Notes under the pieces: model-generated
Told to the model about the DNA's origin: nothing
The model's database searches: none
What the model saw: only the letters and a program-made list of their open reading frames with translations
Part shown: positions 43,099-52,029 of the stretch, piece after piece
How the letters are laid out: every line of letters starts with the position of its first letter
Numbering within the stretch: the stretch's first letter is position 1
Origin: Methanogenium marinum
GTDB lineage: Archaea > Halobacteriota > Methanomicrobia > Methanomicrobiales > Methanomicrobiaceae
NCBI RefSeq assembly: GCF_028912405.1
Contig: NZ_JAKELO010000002.1
Location: 806,001 to 870,000 of the forward strand
Reading direction: 5' to 3'
DNA: 64,000 nucleotides
Position numbers and translations under genes: made by a program

Positions 43099-44958
43099 AT
43101 GAAGATTGCAATCACCAGGCTTCCGGAGAAGGCAGGCTCGGACCAGCCACTTTGCCGGGAATTCGGCCATGAATGCCTCATCGTCTCTCCCATGAAGGCA
43201 CAGATGTATGAAGATGCCGTGAAGGCCTTTGTCACTGCCGCAAATGAGGAGACCTATGACTGCATCTTCTTCACGAGTGCCCTTCCTGCCCGTCTCATCG
43301 GGCCACTCCTGAAGACGGCGGCACGTATCATCGCAATAGGCCCCCAGACAGCAGAGTATCTGGCAGAGGGAGGAATCACCTCTGAAATTCTCCCATCCCA
43401 TTATTCACGGGATTTTGTGCCCTATCTCGGGGACTGGGTAGCAGGAAAGAAGATCGGCATCCCCCGCGCTGATGTTCCAAACCCCGTCCTTCTGGATGCC
43501 ATCACTGACGCAGGAGGACTTGCATGTGAGTTACCAGTCTATTCGCTGGAACCCACAAATGTACATCTTGATACCACAGATGCAGATGCAATTCTCTTCA
43601 CAAGCGCCAACTCCTACACATATGCCAAATACCAGAAAGATGGTCTTCTCCCCATGGCAATAGGTGAGATCACAGCAGACCGGATGAGAGAGGACGGAAC
43701 AGAACCCGTTGTTGTCGGGAACGGAACGCTGACGGGGACTCTTGCGGCACTGAATCACTATCTGGAAGAGAATGGAAATACATCTGCTGAACTCGGTATT
43801 GACATACCACGCGGAGGCATCATTGCCGTGGACAAACCGCGGGGACCATCCAGCCACGAAGTGGCCGCATGGGTTCGGGATATGCTGGGCATGCCCTGTG
43901 GTCATGGCGGGACACTCGACCCGGATGTATCCGGTGTTCTCCTCGTCATGATCGGCAGATCTGCCCGTCTGGCACCAGTGATTCTTAGTCATGAGAAGGA
44001 GTACATTGCCCTCCTGCGGCTCCATGGGGACGCAACGGAAGAACAGATCCGGGAGACAGCGAGAGAATTTGTCGGAAAGAACTACCAGCGCCCGCCCCTG
44101 AAAAGTGCCGTCGCCCGGGCACTCCGTATCCGGACGATGTACGAGATAGACGTGCTCGGTATCGATGGTAGGGACGTGCTCCTCCGTGTCCGCTGCGAAG
44201 CAGGCACCTACATCCGGTCCCTCTGCCGGCATATCGGGTTTGCCATCGGCACCGGCGGCCAGATGGTCGAACTCCGGCGGATACGGTCAGGAGGATATGA
44301 CGAATCCATGTGCTGTTCCCTGCATGCACTCCGGGATGCGGTAGAACAGGCAAAGAACGGAAACTCAAAAGAACTCTCCTCATACATACGGACACCGGAG
44401 TCAGTGCTGGAAGGTATCCCAACTGTCACCATCCGTGACACCGCGGTAGATGCTCTCTGTCACGGTGCATCCCTTGCGGGAGTAGGTGTCACAGCCACAG
44501 ATTCCTTCAAAAAAGATTCAGAAGTTGCTGTGATGACCGCACAGGGCGAACTGGTCTGCATCGGCACTGCTACAGTACCCTCAGACACGATTGTCCCCGG
44601 TGAAACGGGCATCGTCATCCGGCCAAAGATGGTCATCATGCAGGCGGGCACCTATCCAAAAGGCTGGGTCACAAAACCTCCTGCACCGAGACCAAAGAAA
44701 AAAGCATCGCCCACCTCCCGGACAGAGGAGAGGGAGGTAAAAGTGGAAAAAAAGAATGTCTCACCCAATATTCAGAAATCGTTACACCCCGGTCCAAAGA
44801 AACGTCCGGGTAACAGCAAAGAATACCTGAATAACAGCAAAAACGGCAGGAGAAGGGATCTGGTGGATAAACCAGCCAAGGGGAAGGGAAGCGGGAAAAA
44901 GGGACAGAGCAAATATGGCGGGAGCAAATCAATCCAGCGAAAGAAGGGAACCCGCTGA
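43099..44958 (+). CDS. Fusion of uroporphyrinogen-III synthase (HemD) and pseudouridine synthase Cbf5
   Basis: One open frame of ~619 residues. Residues ~1-225 match HemD (start MKIAITRLPEKAG, later AILFTSANSYTYAKY), which closes hydroxymethylbilane to uroporphyrinogen III for siroheme, F430 and cobamides. Residues ~238-515 match Cbf5: GGIIAVDKPRGPSSHEVAAW, catalytic Asp274 in GTLDPDVSG, REF..NYQRPPLKSAVAR, then a PUA domain (about 440-515). Cbf5 makes pseudouridine in rRNA with H/ACA guides. Residues ~525-619 are a Lys/Arg-rich tail. No ATG, GTG or TTG lies in frame in the junction just before the Cbf5 core, so separate translation of Cbf5 looks unlikely. An ATG at 43081 is an alternative start. 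Confidence 0.85.
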   Translation: MKIAITRLPEKAGSDQPLCREFGHECLIVSPMKAQMYEDAVKAFVTAANEETYDCIFFTSALPARLIGPLLKTAARIIAIGPQTAEYLAEGGITSEILPSHYSRDFVPYLGDWVAGKKIGIPRADVPNPVLLDAITDAGGLACELPVYSLEPTNVHLDTTDADAILFTSANSYTYAKYQKDGLLPMAIGEITADRMREDGTEPVVVGNGTLTGTLAALNHYLEENGNTSAELGIDIPRGGIIAVDKPRGPSSHEVAAWVRDMLGMPCGHGGTLDPDVSGVLLVMIGRSARLAPVILSHEKEYIALLRLHGDATEEQIRETAREFVGKNYQRPPLKSAVARALRIRTMYEIDVLGIDGRDVLLRVRCEAGTYIRSLCRHIGFAIGTGGQMVELRRIRSGGYDESMCCSLHALRDAVEQAKNGNSKELSSYIRTPESVLEGIPTVTIRDTAVDALCHGASLAGVGVTATDSFKKDSEVAVMTAQGELVCIGTATVPSDTIVPGETGIVIRPKMVIMQAGTYPKGWVTKPPAPRPKKKASPTSRTEEREVKVEKKNVSPNIQKSLHPGPKKRPGNSKEYLNNSKNGRRRDLVDKPAKGKGSGKKGQSKYGGSKSIQRKKGTR

Positions 44959-45769
44959 AAACAGGTTCAAATCCCTTTCAAAACACATCCCACTCATTTT
45001 TTCAGGATTATCATTTTTGTCAGGCCAGATATTCTACCAAAGATATTGAATCCGGTGCCATCCATGATATATTTTAATCTATACACTAAAATGGAGCAGA
45101 CAAACGTTTTGTGATTTTAAGTGAAAATCACCCTGTTGAATTTCGGAAACAGTGATAGTGCCTCCCGGCATATCCACCTCCTGCCCATCCTTTCCTCACC
45201 CTTTCTCCACCCTTTCTCCACCCTTTCTCCACCCTTTCTCCACCCTTTCTCCACCCTTTCTCCACCCTTTCTCCACCCTCTTTAAGTCCCTTTTTTAGGG
45301 AATATACACGTAAATCTGCCGTATTTTTTTTATTTTTTGATTTGATCAAAAATACGCACATAATGACGCTTATTTCCAAAATAAACGAATTATTAGAGAC
45401 TATTAAGAGGCAGTCATTCGCAAATATTTACCGAGGATGGATAGATACCGTTCCAACTGAGAAAGGCCTGCTACGTGCTTCTGTGTGGATGCATATTTCC
45501 GGAGCAAAAATGCGTCTGATGTGAAATCCAGGCTATTTTTTAGATCATATGTTGAAATTATCCAAAATTGACATGAATGAAACACCCCATCCACTGGAAA
45601 GAAAAAAAGGAAAACAGATCCAGTGTGTACCCCACGACAATATGCGCACCCAATGCTGCCCCCTCCAAAAAAAACCATTCTATGGCTCGTTTTGGTAGAA
45701 ATACATCAGTAGAAAACCCATAGCATTAAGAAACGTTGTCCCGAATATAGTAAGGCAGCAGTACGCTGT
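44959..45769. other. Intergenic region before tRNA-Ser
   Basis: About 810 nt with an 11-bp tandem repeat in the middle and otherwise AT-rich sequence. Short ORFs (45128-45379 minus, 45342-45524 plus) are not convincing: the first is a translation of the tandem repeat. Confidence 0.5.
45197..45280. repeat. 11-bp tandem repeat, polypyrimidine/polypurine
   Basis: Seven perfect copies of CACCCTTTCTC and a partial eighth. The near-pure pyrimidine strand has mirror character and could adopt a triplex. Unit length and lack of spacers exclude CRISPR. Confidence 0.85.
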
Positions 45770-45854
45770 GCTGAGGTAGTCTAGTCTGGTAGGGCGCAGG
45801 CCTGGAAAGCCTGTGGGGACTTTCCCCTCGGGAGTTCAAATCTCCCCCTCAGCG
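45770..45854 (+). tRNA. tRNA-Ser (anticodon GGA)
   Basis: An 85-nt class II tRNA: acceptor GCTGAGG pairs with CCTCAGC, discriminator G; anticodon arm CAGGC-CTGGAAA-GCCTG reads GGA; a long variable arm (TGGGGACTTTCCCCTC) and T arm GGGAG-TTCAAAT-CTCCC confirm serine identity. CCA is not encoded. Confidence 0.95.
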
Positions 45855-45984
45855 TAATAGTCTTTTTCTGTCCACTTTGTGTTTCCCAATTCACTGGCAT
45901 CTAAATTAAATTTTGAAAATACGGCGTATTTCAGACATATCCCCACACCACATAAGAGAGAAAGGAAAGGGCTGATGCGCCTCC

Positions 45985-46146
45985 TTACACAATAATAACA
46001 AATGCCTTCTTCTCAGCACCACACCGTGGGCACACCCACGTGTCGGGCAGTTCTTCAAACGGAGTATTCGGCGCGATGCCCTGAGTATGATCCCCTGATT
46101 CCGGGAGATAGACATACCCACATTTCGTACATTTATACTGCTGCAT
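45985..46146 (-). CDS. Rubredoxin
   Basis: A 53-residue iron-sulfur protein with a single Fe bound by four Cys: CTKCGY near the N-terminus and CPRCGA near the C-terminus. It shows the classical [20 protein letters not shown] segment. Rubredoxins carry single electrons, often to oxygen- or peroxide-reducing enzymes in anaerobes. The frame is open upstream but the family start is [11 protein letters not shown]. No partner reductase is adjacent. Confidence 0.93.
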   Translation of the reverse strand: MQQYKCTKCGYVYLPESGDHTQGIAPNTPFEELPDTWVCPRCGAEKKAFVIIV

Positions 46147-46445
46147 GACCCAGAAATGCCCGGCAGAGCATATATATGTTCTGAGGAACGGGAGGAAGAG
46201 AAGAAAGAAACAGAAGATTTCAGAAAGGAAACGAATCACCCCCTTATCGCATTCTGCAGAACAATCATCATACAAACACGAGCATTTTGACTCACTAAAT
46301 GGCAAACAGTGTTCTGCTGCAATCAATTATTACTCACAAAAACTTCACTGAAATCGCCCTCCTCCAAGGACAAAATATACGTAATATCTGCACAGGCATT
46401 ACACGTCAACACCCATTATTTCATGGGAAACCATACATTACAGCC

Positions 46446-47645
46446 ATGAGTACGCCTGTCCCCTTCACTGAACTGCACCAGAGAATGATACGGTTCAGAG
46501 ACATAATGGACATAAAAGAGCCAGATTGGGAATGTGTGGTGATATTCAGCAATATCAACCTCTACTACTTCACAGGAACCATGCAGGATGGCATGCTCCT
46601 CATCCCCCGGAACAGCGAACCCGTATTCCGGGTCAGAAGCAGTTATGAACGGGCCTGTGACGAATCGGAATTCCCACGAATTGCACCGATGCAAAGCTAC
46701 CGTGACGCAGTGCAGGATCTCCCCGTTATGCCCATAACCCTCCACCTGGAGACAGAGGTTGTACCACTGGCCCTTCTCGAACGGTTCCGCAAACATTTCC
46801 CGGTCAAAACCATCCTCGCGGCAGATTCCCATCTCGCTGCAGTAAGAGCGGTGAAAAGTCCGTATGAACTTAACCTGATGGAAAAAGCAGGGAAGATTCA
46901 CCAGAAAGTGCTGGAAGAACGGGTACCCGAACTTCTCAGGAAAGGTATGAGCGAAGCTGAGTTTGCCTCACTCCTTTACCCGGCATTCATTGAAGAAGGA
47001 CACCACGGAATTGTCCGGTTTGGTATGTTTGACACCGAGATCGTCATGGGGCAGATAGCGTTTGGAGAGAGCAGCCTCTACCCCACTGCATTCAACGGCC
47101 CGGGAGGCTGTTATGGCCTCTGCCCGGCAGTCCCGCTGCTTGGCAGCAGGGAACGAACATTAGAGGACGGCGATCTGGTCTTTGTCGATACCGGATGTGG
47201 AGTTGAAGGCTATCATACTGACAAGACGATGAATTATGTATTCGGGAAGGCCCTCCCGGACAACGCTATAGAGGCACACTACCAGTGCGTCGAAATTCAG
47301 GAAAGAATGGCGGCAATGCTCATACCCGGTGCCATCCCTTCAGAAATATACCAGACCATCACCAAATCCCTCTCCCCCGAATTTCAGGAAAATTTCATGG
47401 GATTTGGAAACCGCCGTGTAAACTTCCTCGGCCACGGGGTGGGCCTTCTCATTGACGAACAACCGGTTATTGCCCGGGGCTTTGACGACCCAATCCAGGA
47501 AGGTATGGTATTCGCCCTTGAACCAAAGAAAGGAATACCCGGTGTTGGCATGGTGGGAACAGAGAACACCTTTGTCGTCACCCCTGCAGGCGGACGATGC
47601 CTCACCGGTACTACCAGGGGACTTCTGCCAGTGGCACTCCAATGA
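46446..47645 (+). CDS. M24-family metallopeptidase (Xaa-Pro dipeptidase-like)
   Basis: A ~399-residue cytoplasmic protein of the pita-bread fold. The N-terminal creatinase-like domain contains NINLYYFTGTMQDGMLLIP. The C-terminal catalytic domain holds the dinuclear-metal ligands: D in FVDTGCG, D in YHTDKTMNY, H in LGHGVGL, E in FALEPK and E in VGTENTF. Members cut Xaa-Pro bonds or act as prolidases. I place the start at ATG 46446; the frame is open to 46299 without similarity to the family. Confidence 0.85.
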   Translation: MSTPVPFTELHQRMIRFRDIMDIKEPDWECVVIFSNINLYYFTGTMQDGMLLIPRNSEPVFRVRSSYERACDESEFPRIAPMQSYRDAVQDLPVMPITLHLETEVVPLALLERFRKHFPVKTILAADSHLAAVRAVKSPYELNLMEKAGKIHQKVLEERVPELLRKGMSEAEFASLLYPAFIEEGHHGIVRFGMFDTEIVMGQIAFGESSLYPTAFNGPGGCYGLCPAVPLLGSRERTLEDGDLVFVDTGCGVEGYHTDKTMNYVFGKALPDNAIEAHYQCVEIQERMAAMLIPGAIPSEIYQTITKSLSPEFQENFMGFGNRRVNFLGHGVGLLIDEQPVIARGFDDPIQEGMVFALEPKKGIPGVGMVGTENTFVVTPAGGRCLTGTTRGLLPVALQ

Positions 47646-47718
47646 CCGGCCAACAAAGATAGACACCATTCATTTTTTGCCCTCACATATCTTCGGGATC
47701 TCCGGGAGAGCCACCACA

Positions 47719-47726
47719 ATTATATA
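47719..47726 (+). promoter_or_regulatory. TATA box of the sulfite-reductase-like gene
   Basis: ATTATATA lies ~65 nt before the start codon at 47791, leaving a leader of about 40 nt with a good GGTGA ribosome binding site (47781-47785). Confidence 0.5.
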
Positions 47727-47790
47727 CCCCGCGACCATATTCCGGGATCATTCACGGCAGCATAGAGCGCCGGAACAGAAGGTGAATGAA

Positions 47791-48486
47791 ATGGAAGAAG
47801 GTCCACGAGGAGCAATCCTCCAGCGCGATAAACAATCCTATGCAATTATCCCCCGTACACCTGCAGGAATGGTCAGTCCGGAACATCTGGAGAGTATCAT
47901 CAAGGTGGTGCGGCGCTACGAAATCCCGATTATTAAGATCACATCCGGTCAGAGGATGGTGCTTGTTGGTATCAAAGAAGAAGATGTGGAGAAAATTTGG
48001 AACGAACTCGGGATGACCGTTGGTGAAGCAACAGCTCCCTGTGTTCATTATGTTCAGGCATGCCCCGGCACAGCAGTTTGCAAATACGGCCTGCAGGATT
48101 CACTGGGTCTCGGACTTGAACTTGAGGAGATGCATCTCGATATGCATCTGCCGGCAAAACTAAAGATGGGTGTCTCAGGCTGTCCACGGTGCTGTGGCGA
48201 GAGTTACATGAGAGACATCGGAGTGTTGGGCACCGGAAAGGGATGGACGGTCATATTTGGTGGCAACTCCGGCGGAAGGCCACGTATAGGAGACGTTGTT
48301 GCAAAAGGTCTCTCTGCAGATGAAGTAAAAGATCTTGTGAAACGACTTGTTACGTATTACCGGGATACAGCAAATCCGGGCGAAAGAACCGCACGTTTTG
48401 TCGAACGGATTGGCATGGAAAAAATTGAAAGCGATGTGCTCTCACAGGTGCCATATATCCCTCTTGCAGATCTCAACCTGAAATAG
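47791..48486 (+). CDS. Small siroheme/[4Fe-4S] sulfite-reductase-like protein (Dsr-LP)
   Basis: A 231-residue protein containing one ferredoxin-like half-domain and the siroheme/4Fe-4S site of sulfite and nitrite reductases: C-x5-C in ACPGTAVCKYG and C-x3-C in GCPRCCGES. Full-size enzymes have about twice this length, so this belongs with the small dissimilatory-sulfite-reductase-like proteins known from methanogens. Whether it reduces sulfite or nitrite is uncertain. The start MEEGPRGAILQRDKQSY is set by GGTGA five bases upstream. The nearby HemD makes the precursor of siroheme, although the genes are not in one operon. Confidence 0.85.
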   Translation: MEEGPRGAILQRDKQSYAIIPRTPAGMVSPEHLESIIKVVRRYEIPIIKITSGQRMVLVGIKEEDVEKIWNELGMTVGEATAPCVHYVQACPGTAVCKYGLQDSLGLGLELEEMHLDMHLPAKLKMGVSGCPRCCGESYMRDIGVLGTGKGWTVIFGGNSGGRPRIGDVVAKGLSADEVKDLVKRLVTYYRDTANPGERTARFVERIGMEKIESDVLSQVPYIPLADLNLK

Positions 48487-48656
48487 ACCAGAAATCAGGC
48501 CTGATTTCCGGGATACTTTTTTTACACAAAAATGAGAGGAGGAGAATCCTTTTCATTCACAGAACAATCAGAACAACGCATTTACCTATACCCATCACCG
48601 CCCGTGAAAAACACACCATTCTCCAGTCATCCACCCATAAAATGGAGTGATACCAG

Positions 48657-49874
48657 TCACATAGCTGTCTTTGTGACTCCCGTCTCCAGAACATTCCGTG
48701 CATAGAAAAAGACAGGAAGGGCGATGCACTGCATCACCGCCATAAAGCCGATGACAAGCGGAATCGAAATCTCATAGGCCCAGCCAAGAAAAATACTTCC
48801 CGCAAACCATGACGCTCCATATATTGTATTGAAAATGCCGTACGCCATCCCCCGTTTCGAGACTGCAGTGTAGTCTGCAACCGCTGCTCTGAGAATCGTC
48901 TCCTGAATACCCATGACAGAACCCCAGAGGAGAGCTGCCAGAAGGGCCGAGGAATATGAGGTGCCAAAAGCAAAGAAGGGAATAATTATACTCAGAACTG
49001 GTGCCACACCAAGGATGATGAGCCCGTGGCGATCATACAGCCGTCCGGCTACAAGCGCCACCACTGCATCTGCCCCCATCGCTATTGCATAGAAGAGCGG
49101 GATCTGGGCATACGGGACAATCTCAGTTGATGAATAATGAAATGCAATCAGGGGAAAAACAGCAAACCCCACCATCGTCAGTGCAGTAAATATTCCATAA
49201 GGCACCAGTGCCCGGGAGGAGAGAATTGGCCCTGAAGTGCCTGACGCCAATTCCATCTCTTCCGGCACCGGCGCCTTCATCCGGGTGATACACAGTGCAG
49301 CCATCATCAGAACAAAGGGAACGACAAGAAGCACAAAACCGCCCCGGTAATCCCCCTGCATCAAAAATACTGCAGAAAAAATAAGCGGCCCTGTGATGGC
49401 CCCCACCTGATCCATCGCCTCATGAATAGCAAACCCCCACCCTCTTCCAACAGACACCGTCACATTGGAGAGAATAGCGTCCTTGGCGGGTGCCCGGATA
49501 CCTTTCCCCATCCGTTCAATGATATAAAGAACAGCGGCAATTTCCCATGAGCCGGCGAGAGCGAGAAACGGGACTGCAATAAGCATTCCGTACCCGATAA
49601 AGGTCAGTGTCCAATAATGACGGGTGGAGTCGGCAATATATCCGGAGACAAGACGCAGACCATACCCGATAAATTCCCCAAAACCTGCGACAAATGCGAC
49701 CACGAATGCACTTCCGCCAAGTATGTAGATGTACGGGCCCGCCACACTCCGTGCCCCTTCATAAATCATATCCCCAAAAAGAGATACAATACCAAAGAGA
49801 AGGATAACTGCATATGCTCTCCGCCTGCTTGCTGCTGAAAGAGGAGAAACAGAACCCATCAGTGAGAATTTCAT
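48657..49874 (-). CDS. Major facilitator superfamily transporter
   Basis: A membrane protein of ~405 residues with twelve predicted helices. Family landmarks are the cytoplasmic loop MGKGIRAPAKDAILSN after helix 4 and GRLYDRHGLIILG after helix 8. Substrate unknown. The start may be the ATG at 49874 or at 49859 (MGSVSPLSAASRRR); neither has a strong ribosome binding site. No adjacent gene suggests a substrate. Confidence 0.8.
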   Translation of the reverse strand: MKFSLMGSVSPLSAASRRRAYAVILLFGIVSLFGDMIYEGARSVAGPYIYILGGSAFVVAFVAGFGEFIGYGLRLVSGYIADSTRHYWTLTFIGYGMLIAVPFLALAGSWEIAAVLYIIERMGKGIRAPAKDAILSNVTVSVGRGWGFAIHEAMDQVGAITGPLIFSAVFLMQGDYRGGFVLLVVPFVLMMAALCITRMKAPVPEEMELASGTSGPILSSRALVPYGIFTALTMVGFAVFPLIAFHYSSTEIVPYAQIPLFYAIAMGADAVVALVAGRLYDRHGLIILGVAPVLSIIIPFFAFGTSYSSALLAALLWGSVMGIQETILRAAVADYTAVSKRGMAYGIFNTIYGASWFAGSIFLGWAYEISIPLVIGFMAVMQCIALPVFFYARNVLETGVTKTAM

Positions 49875-50362
49875 ACGCCATAGATAATCAACCAATGGGT
49901 AATACGGATGAAACAAACCAGACAGGACATAAACACATCCGCCACAGATCCCTGTTCTTTTTCTAACTCCCCCTGTCAGGAAATAAGCTGCTCAAAACCC
50001 ATGTATTCCATATCACAGAACAATCTCACACAAAAACACGACATACGGGGTGCAGGCCCAATACCCCCCATCTGTCCACCTCAGGAGACCTGCAACACGC
50101 GCGTTTTCACCACATCATTCTGCTACCGGTGAGTTATCACTCATCCGGATAGGAACGAACATCCTTTCCGGGCTTCATCGCCGGGCATTGCGCACGATGA
50201 CAAAAAATCCAGCATTCTCACCACCAAACCATTTATGTACACTAAGCAGGAATAAGAGACAGGGAGGACCTTCCCACGCAGAAACCACAAATAAAAATAT
50301 CAACGCATTCTGTCCGGGCACAAGATCTGTGGCAGAGAGGCATCCTTTTCATTGTTATTATC
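49875..50362. other. Intergenic region before znuA
   Basis: No gene recognised. Near the right end are a TATA-like ATTTATGTA (about 50230-50238) and an AGGGAGG at about 50261-50267 that is too far from the znuA ATG to serve it. Confidence 0.4.
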
Positions 50363-51244
50363 ATGGCATCTGCTGTTTTCAGCTGTGGATGCATGAATGA
50401 CACAGTACCCGTTACGCCTGTAGGTGGAGAGATTAATTCCTCAGCACCCCTTTCTGTTGCTGTCACCATCCCACCGTACCAGGAGTTTGCAGAAGCAATC
50501 GGAGGAAAACGGGTTGAGGTCATGGTCATGGTACCACCCGGTGCAAGCCCACACACCTACGAACCTACACCCGGACAGCTGAGGGCGCTTTCAAAGACAC
50601 CGCTGTATCTCGCAGTGGGGACCGGCATCGAATTTGAAGATTCCTGGATGGATAGCCTCACCTCAGTCAACCGCGACATGCAGGTCGTCGATACATCTCT
50701 CGGCATCACTTTGTTAAGCACAGAAACAGAGGACACCGCAACAGCAGACGATACTATTCGCTATGACCCCCATGTATGGCTTTCACCCGCAAACGCACGC
50801 ATCATCGCTCGCAATATTGCCGATGCCTATATCGCGTATGCACCTCGTGACGCCGCATATTTTGAGGCACAGTTTAAAACATACGATGAAAATCTCGCCA
50901 GCCTTGATGAAGGAATTAAAGATACCTTCGCAGGAACCGCTAAAAATACGGTGCTTGTCTACCATCCGGCATGGGGATATTATGCCGACCAGTATGAACT
51001 TGACATGACATCGGTTGAAGAGGACGGAAAAGAACCCTCACCAGCCTCGCTCAAAGCAATCATCACATCAGCAGAGGAGGCAGGCATCCCGGTAATATTT
51101 GCATCACCGGAGTCACCAACCCGTAATGCCGAAGCCATCGCAGATGAAATCGGGGGGAGTGTTGTCTATATCAGTCCCCTCGCAGAAAATTACACAGAAA
51201 ATCTGGTGGAAGTCACCGATGCATTCAGGAAATGGGCAGTATGA
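50363..51244 (+). CDS. znuA: Metal ABC transporter substrate-binding lipoprotein (ZnuA-like)
   Basis: A ~293-residue extracellular lipoprotein of the cluster 9 family that binds Zn2+ or Mn2+. Metal ligands are visible in GASPHTYEP, YDPHVWLSP and VYHPAWGYYA. The N-terminus MASAVFSCGCMNDT has a lipobox-like Cys but the hydrophobic segment before it is short. The frame immediately upstream encodes QRGILFIVII, which would complete a normal signal peptide, yet contains no ATG, GTG or TTG start; a CTG at 50327 is the only near-cognate one. The gene overlaps the ATPase gene by 4 nt (ATGA). Confidence 0.85.
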   Translation: MASAVFSCGCMNDTVPVTPVGGEINSSAPLSVAVTIPPYQEFAEAIGGKRVEVMVMVPPGASPHTYEPTPGQLRALSKTPLYLAVGTGIEFEDSWMDSLTSVNRDMQVVDTSLGITLLSTETEDTATADDTIRYDPHVWLSPANARIIARNIADAYIAYAPRDAAYFEAQFKTYDENLASLDEGIKDTFAGTAKNTVLVYHPAWGYYADQYELDMTSVEEDGKEPSPASLKAIITSAEEAGIPVIFASPESPTRNAEAIADEIGGSVVYISPLAENYTENLVEVTDAFRKWAV

Positions 51245-52029
51245 GCACGAAGACGCCAGTTATCGAAGTAGAACACGTAAATCTTGGGCAGAACGGCCAT
51301 TTAGTCCTGGAAGACATCAGTCTGACAATCAATGAACACGAATTCCATGCGATCATCGGCCCCAACGGCGGCGGGAAGACCACACTTTTAAAAGTAATCC
51401 TCGGCCTCATCCGCCCGGATTCCGGCACAGTCAGGGTGATGGGCGGCACTCCACATGAAATGCGGGTACATCTCGGCTATGTGCCCCAGTTTCGGACATT
51501 TGACTTTCAGTTCCCGATCTCAGTGCAGGAGATGGTAATATCCGGTCGTCTTGGCCACCTCACGAGTCCGTTCCGGCGTTTTTCACAGGAAGACACGGAT
51601 GCCGCAACAGAGGCCATGGAGACGATGCAGATAACCCACCTGAAAGACCGTCCCATCCATGACATATCCGGTGGTGAACGCCAGCGGGCAATCATTGCCC
51701 GTGCCCTTGCCGGAAAACCCTCTGTTCTCCTTCTCGATGAACCAACCGTCTATGTGGACAGCCCGACAGCAGTACGATTCTACGATATTCTCAGCCAGTT
51801 ACGGGAAACAATGACCATTGTCCTCGTCACCCACGACATCAGTGCCCTCTCACCGGATGTCACTAACATCTCATGTGTCAACTGCCGCCTCTTTACCCAC
51901 CACGACAACCAGATAACCGATGATATGATTGCAGGTGCCTATCCCTGCCCGGTGGAACTCATCGCCCATGGCGTCCCGCACCGGGTCGTCCCGGACCATG
52001 ATAACCGGGTATTCGGAGGCCGTAAATGA
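51241..52029 (+). CDS. znuC: Metal ABC transporter ATP-binding protein (ZnuC-like)
   Basis: ATPase of ~262 residues that powers metal uptake. Walker A GPNGGGKTT, Q loop GYVPQF, signature SGGERQR, Walker B VLLLDEP and H loop LVTHD are all intact. The start MSTKTPVIEVEHV overlaps the substrate-binding gene by ATGA; an in-frame ATG three codons earlier is also possible. Confidence 0.93.
   Translation: MSTKTPVIEVEHVNLGQNGHLVLEDISLTINEHEFHAIIGPNGGGKTTLLKVILGLIRPDSGTVRVMGGTPHEMRVHLGYVPQFRTFDFQFPISVQEMVISGRLGHLTSPFRRFSQEDTDAATEAMETMQITHLKDRPIHDISGGERQRAIIARALAGKPSVLLLDEPTVYVDSPTAVRFYDILSQLRETMTIVLVTHDISALSPDVTNISCVNCRLFTHHDNQITDDMIAGAYPCPVELIAHGVPHRVVPDHDNRVFGGRK

Noticed and set aside
45197-45280. 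Possible CRISPR array
   Set aside because: Units are 11 bp with no spacers between them.
45128-45379. Minus-strand ORF of 83 residues with an EKGWRKGGERV repeat
   Set aside because: It is simply the translation of the 11-bp tandem repeat; no ribosome binding site or non-repetitive conserved part is visible.
50050-50400. Plus-strand ORF of 116 residues before znuA
   Set aside because: It is out of frame with znuA, runs into its start and has low-information content without a recognised domain.
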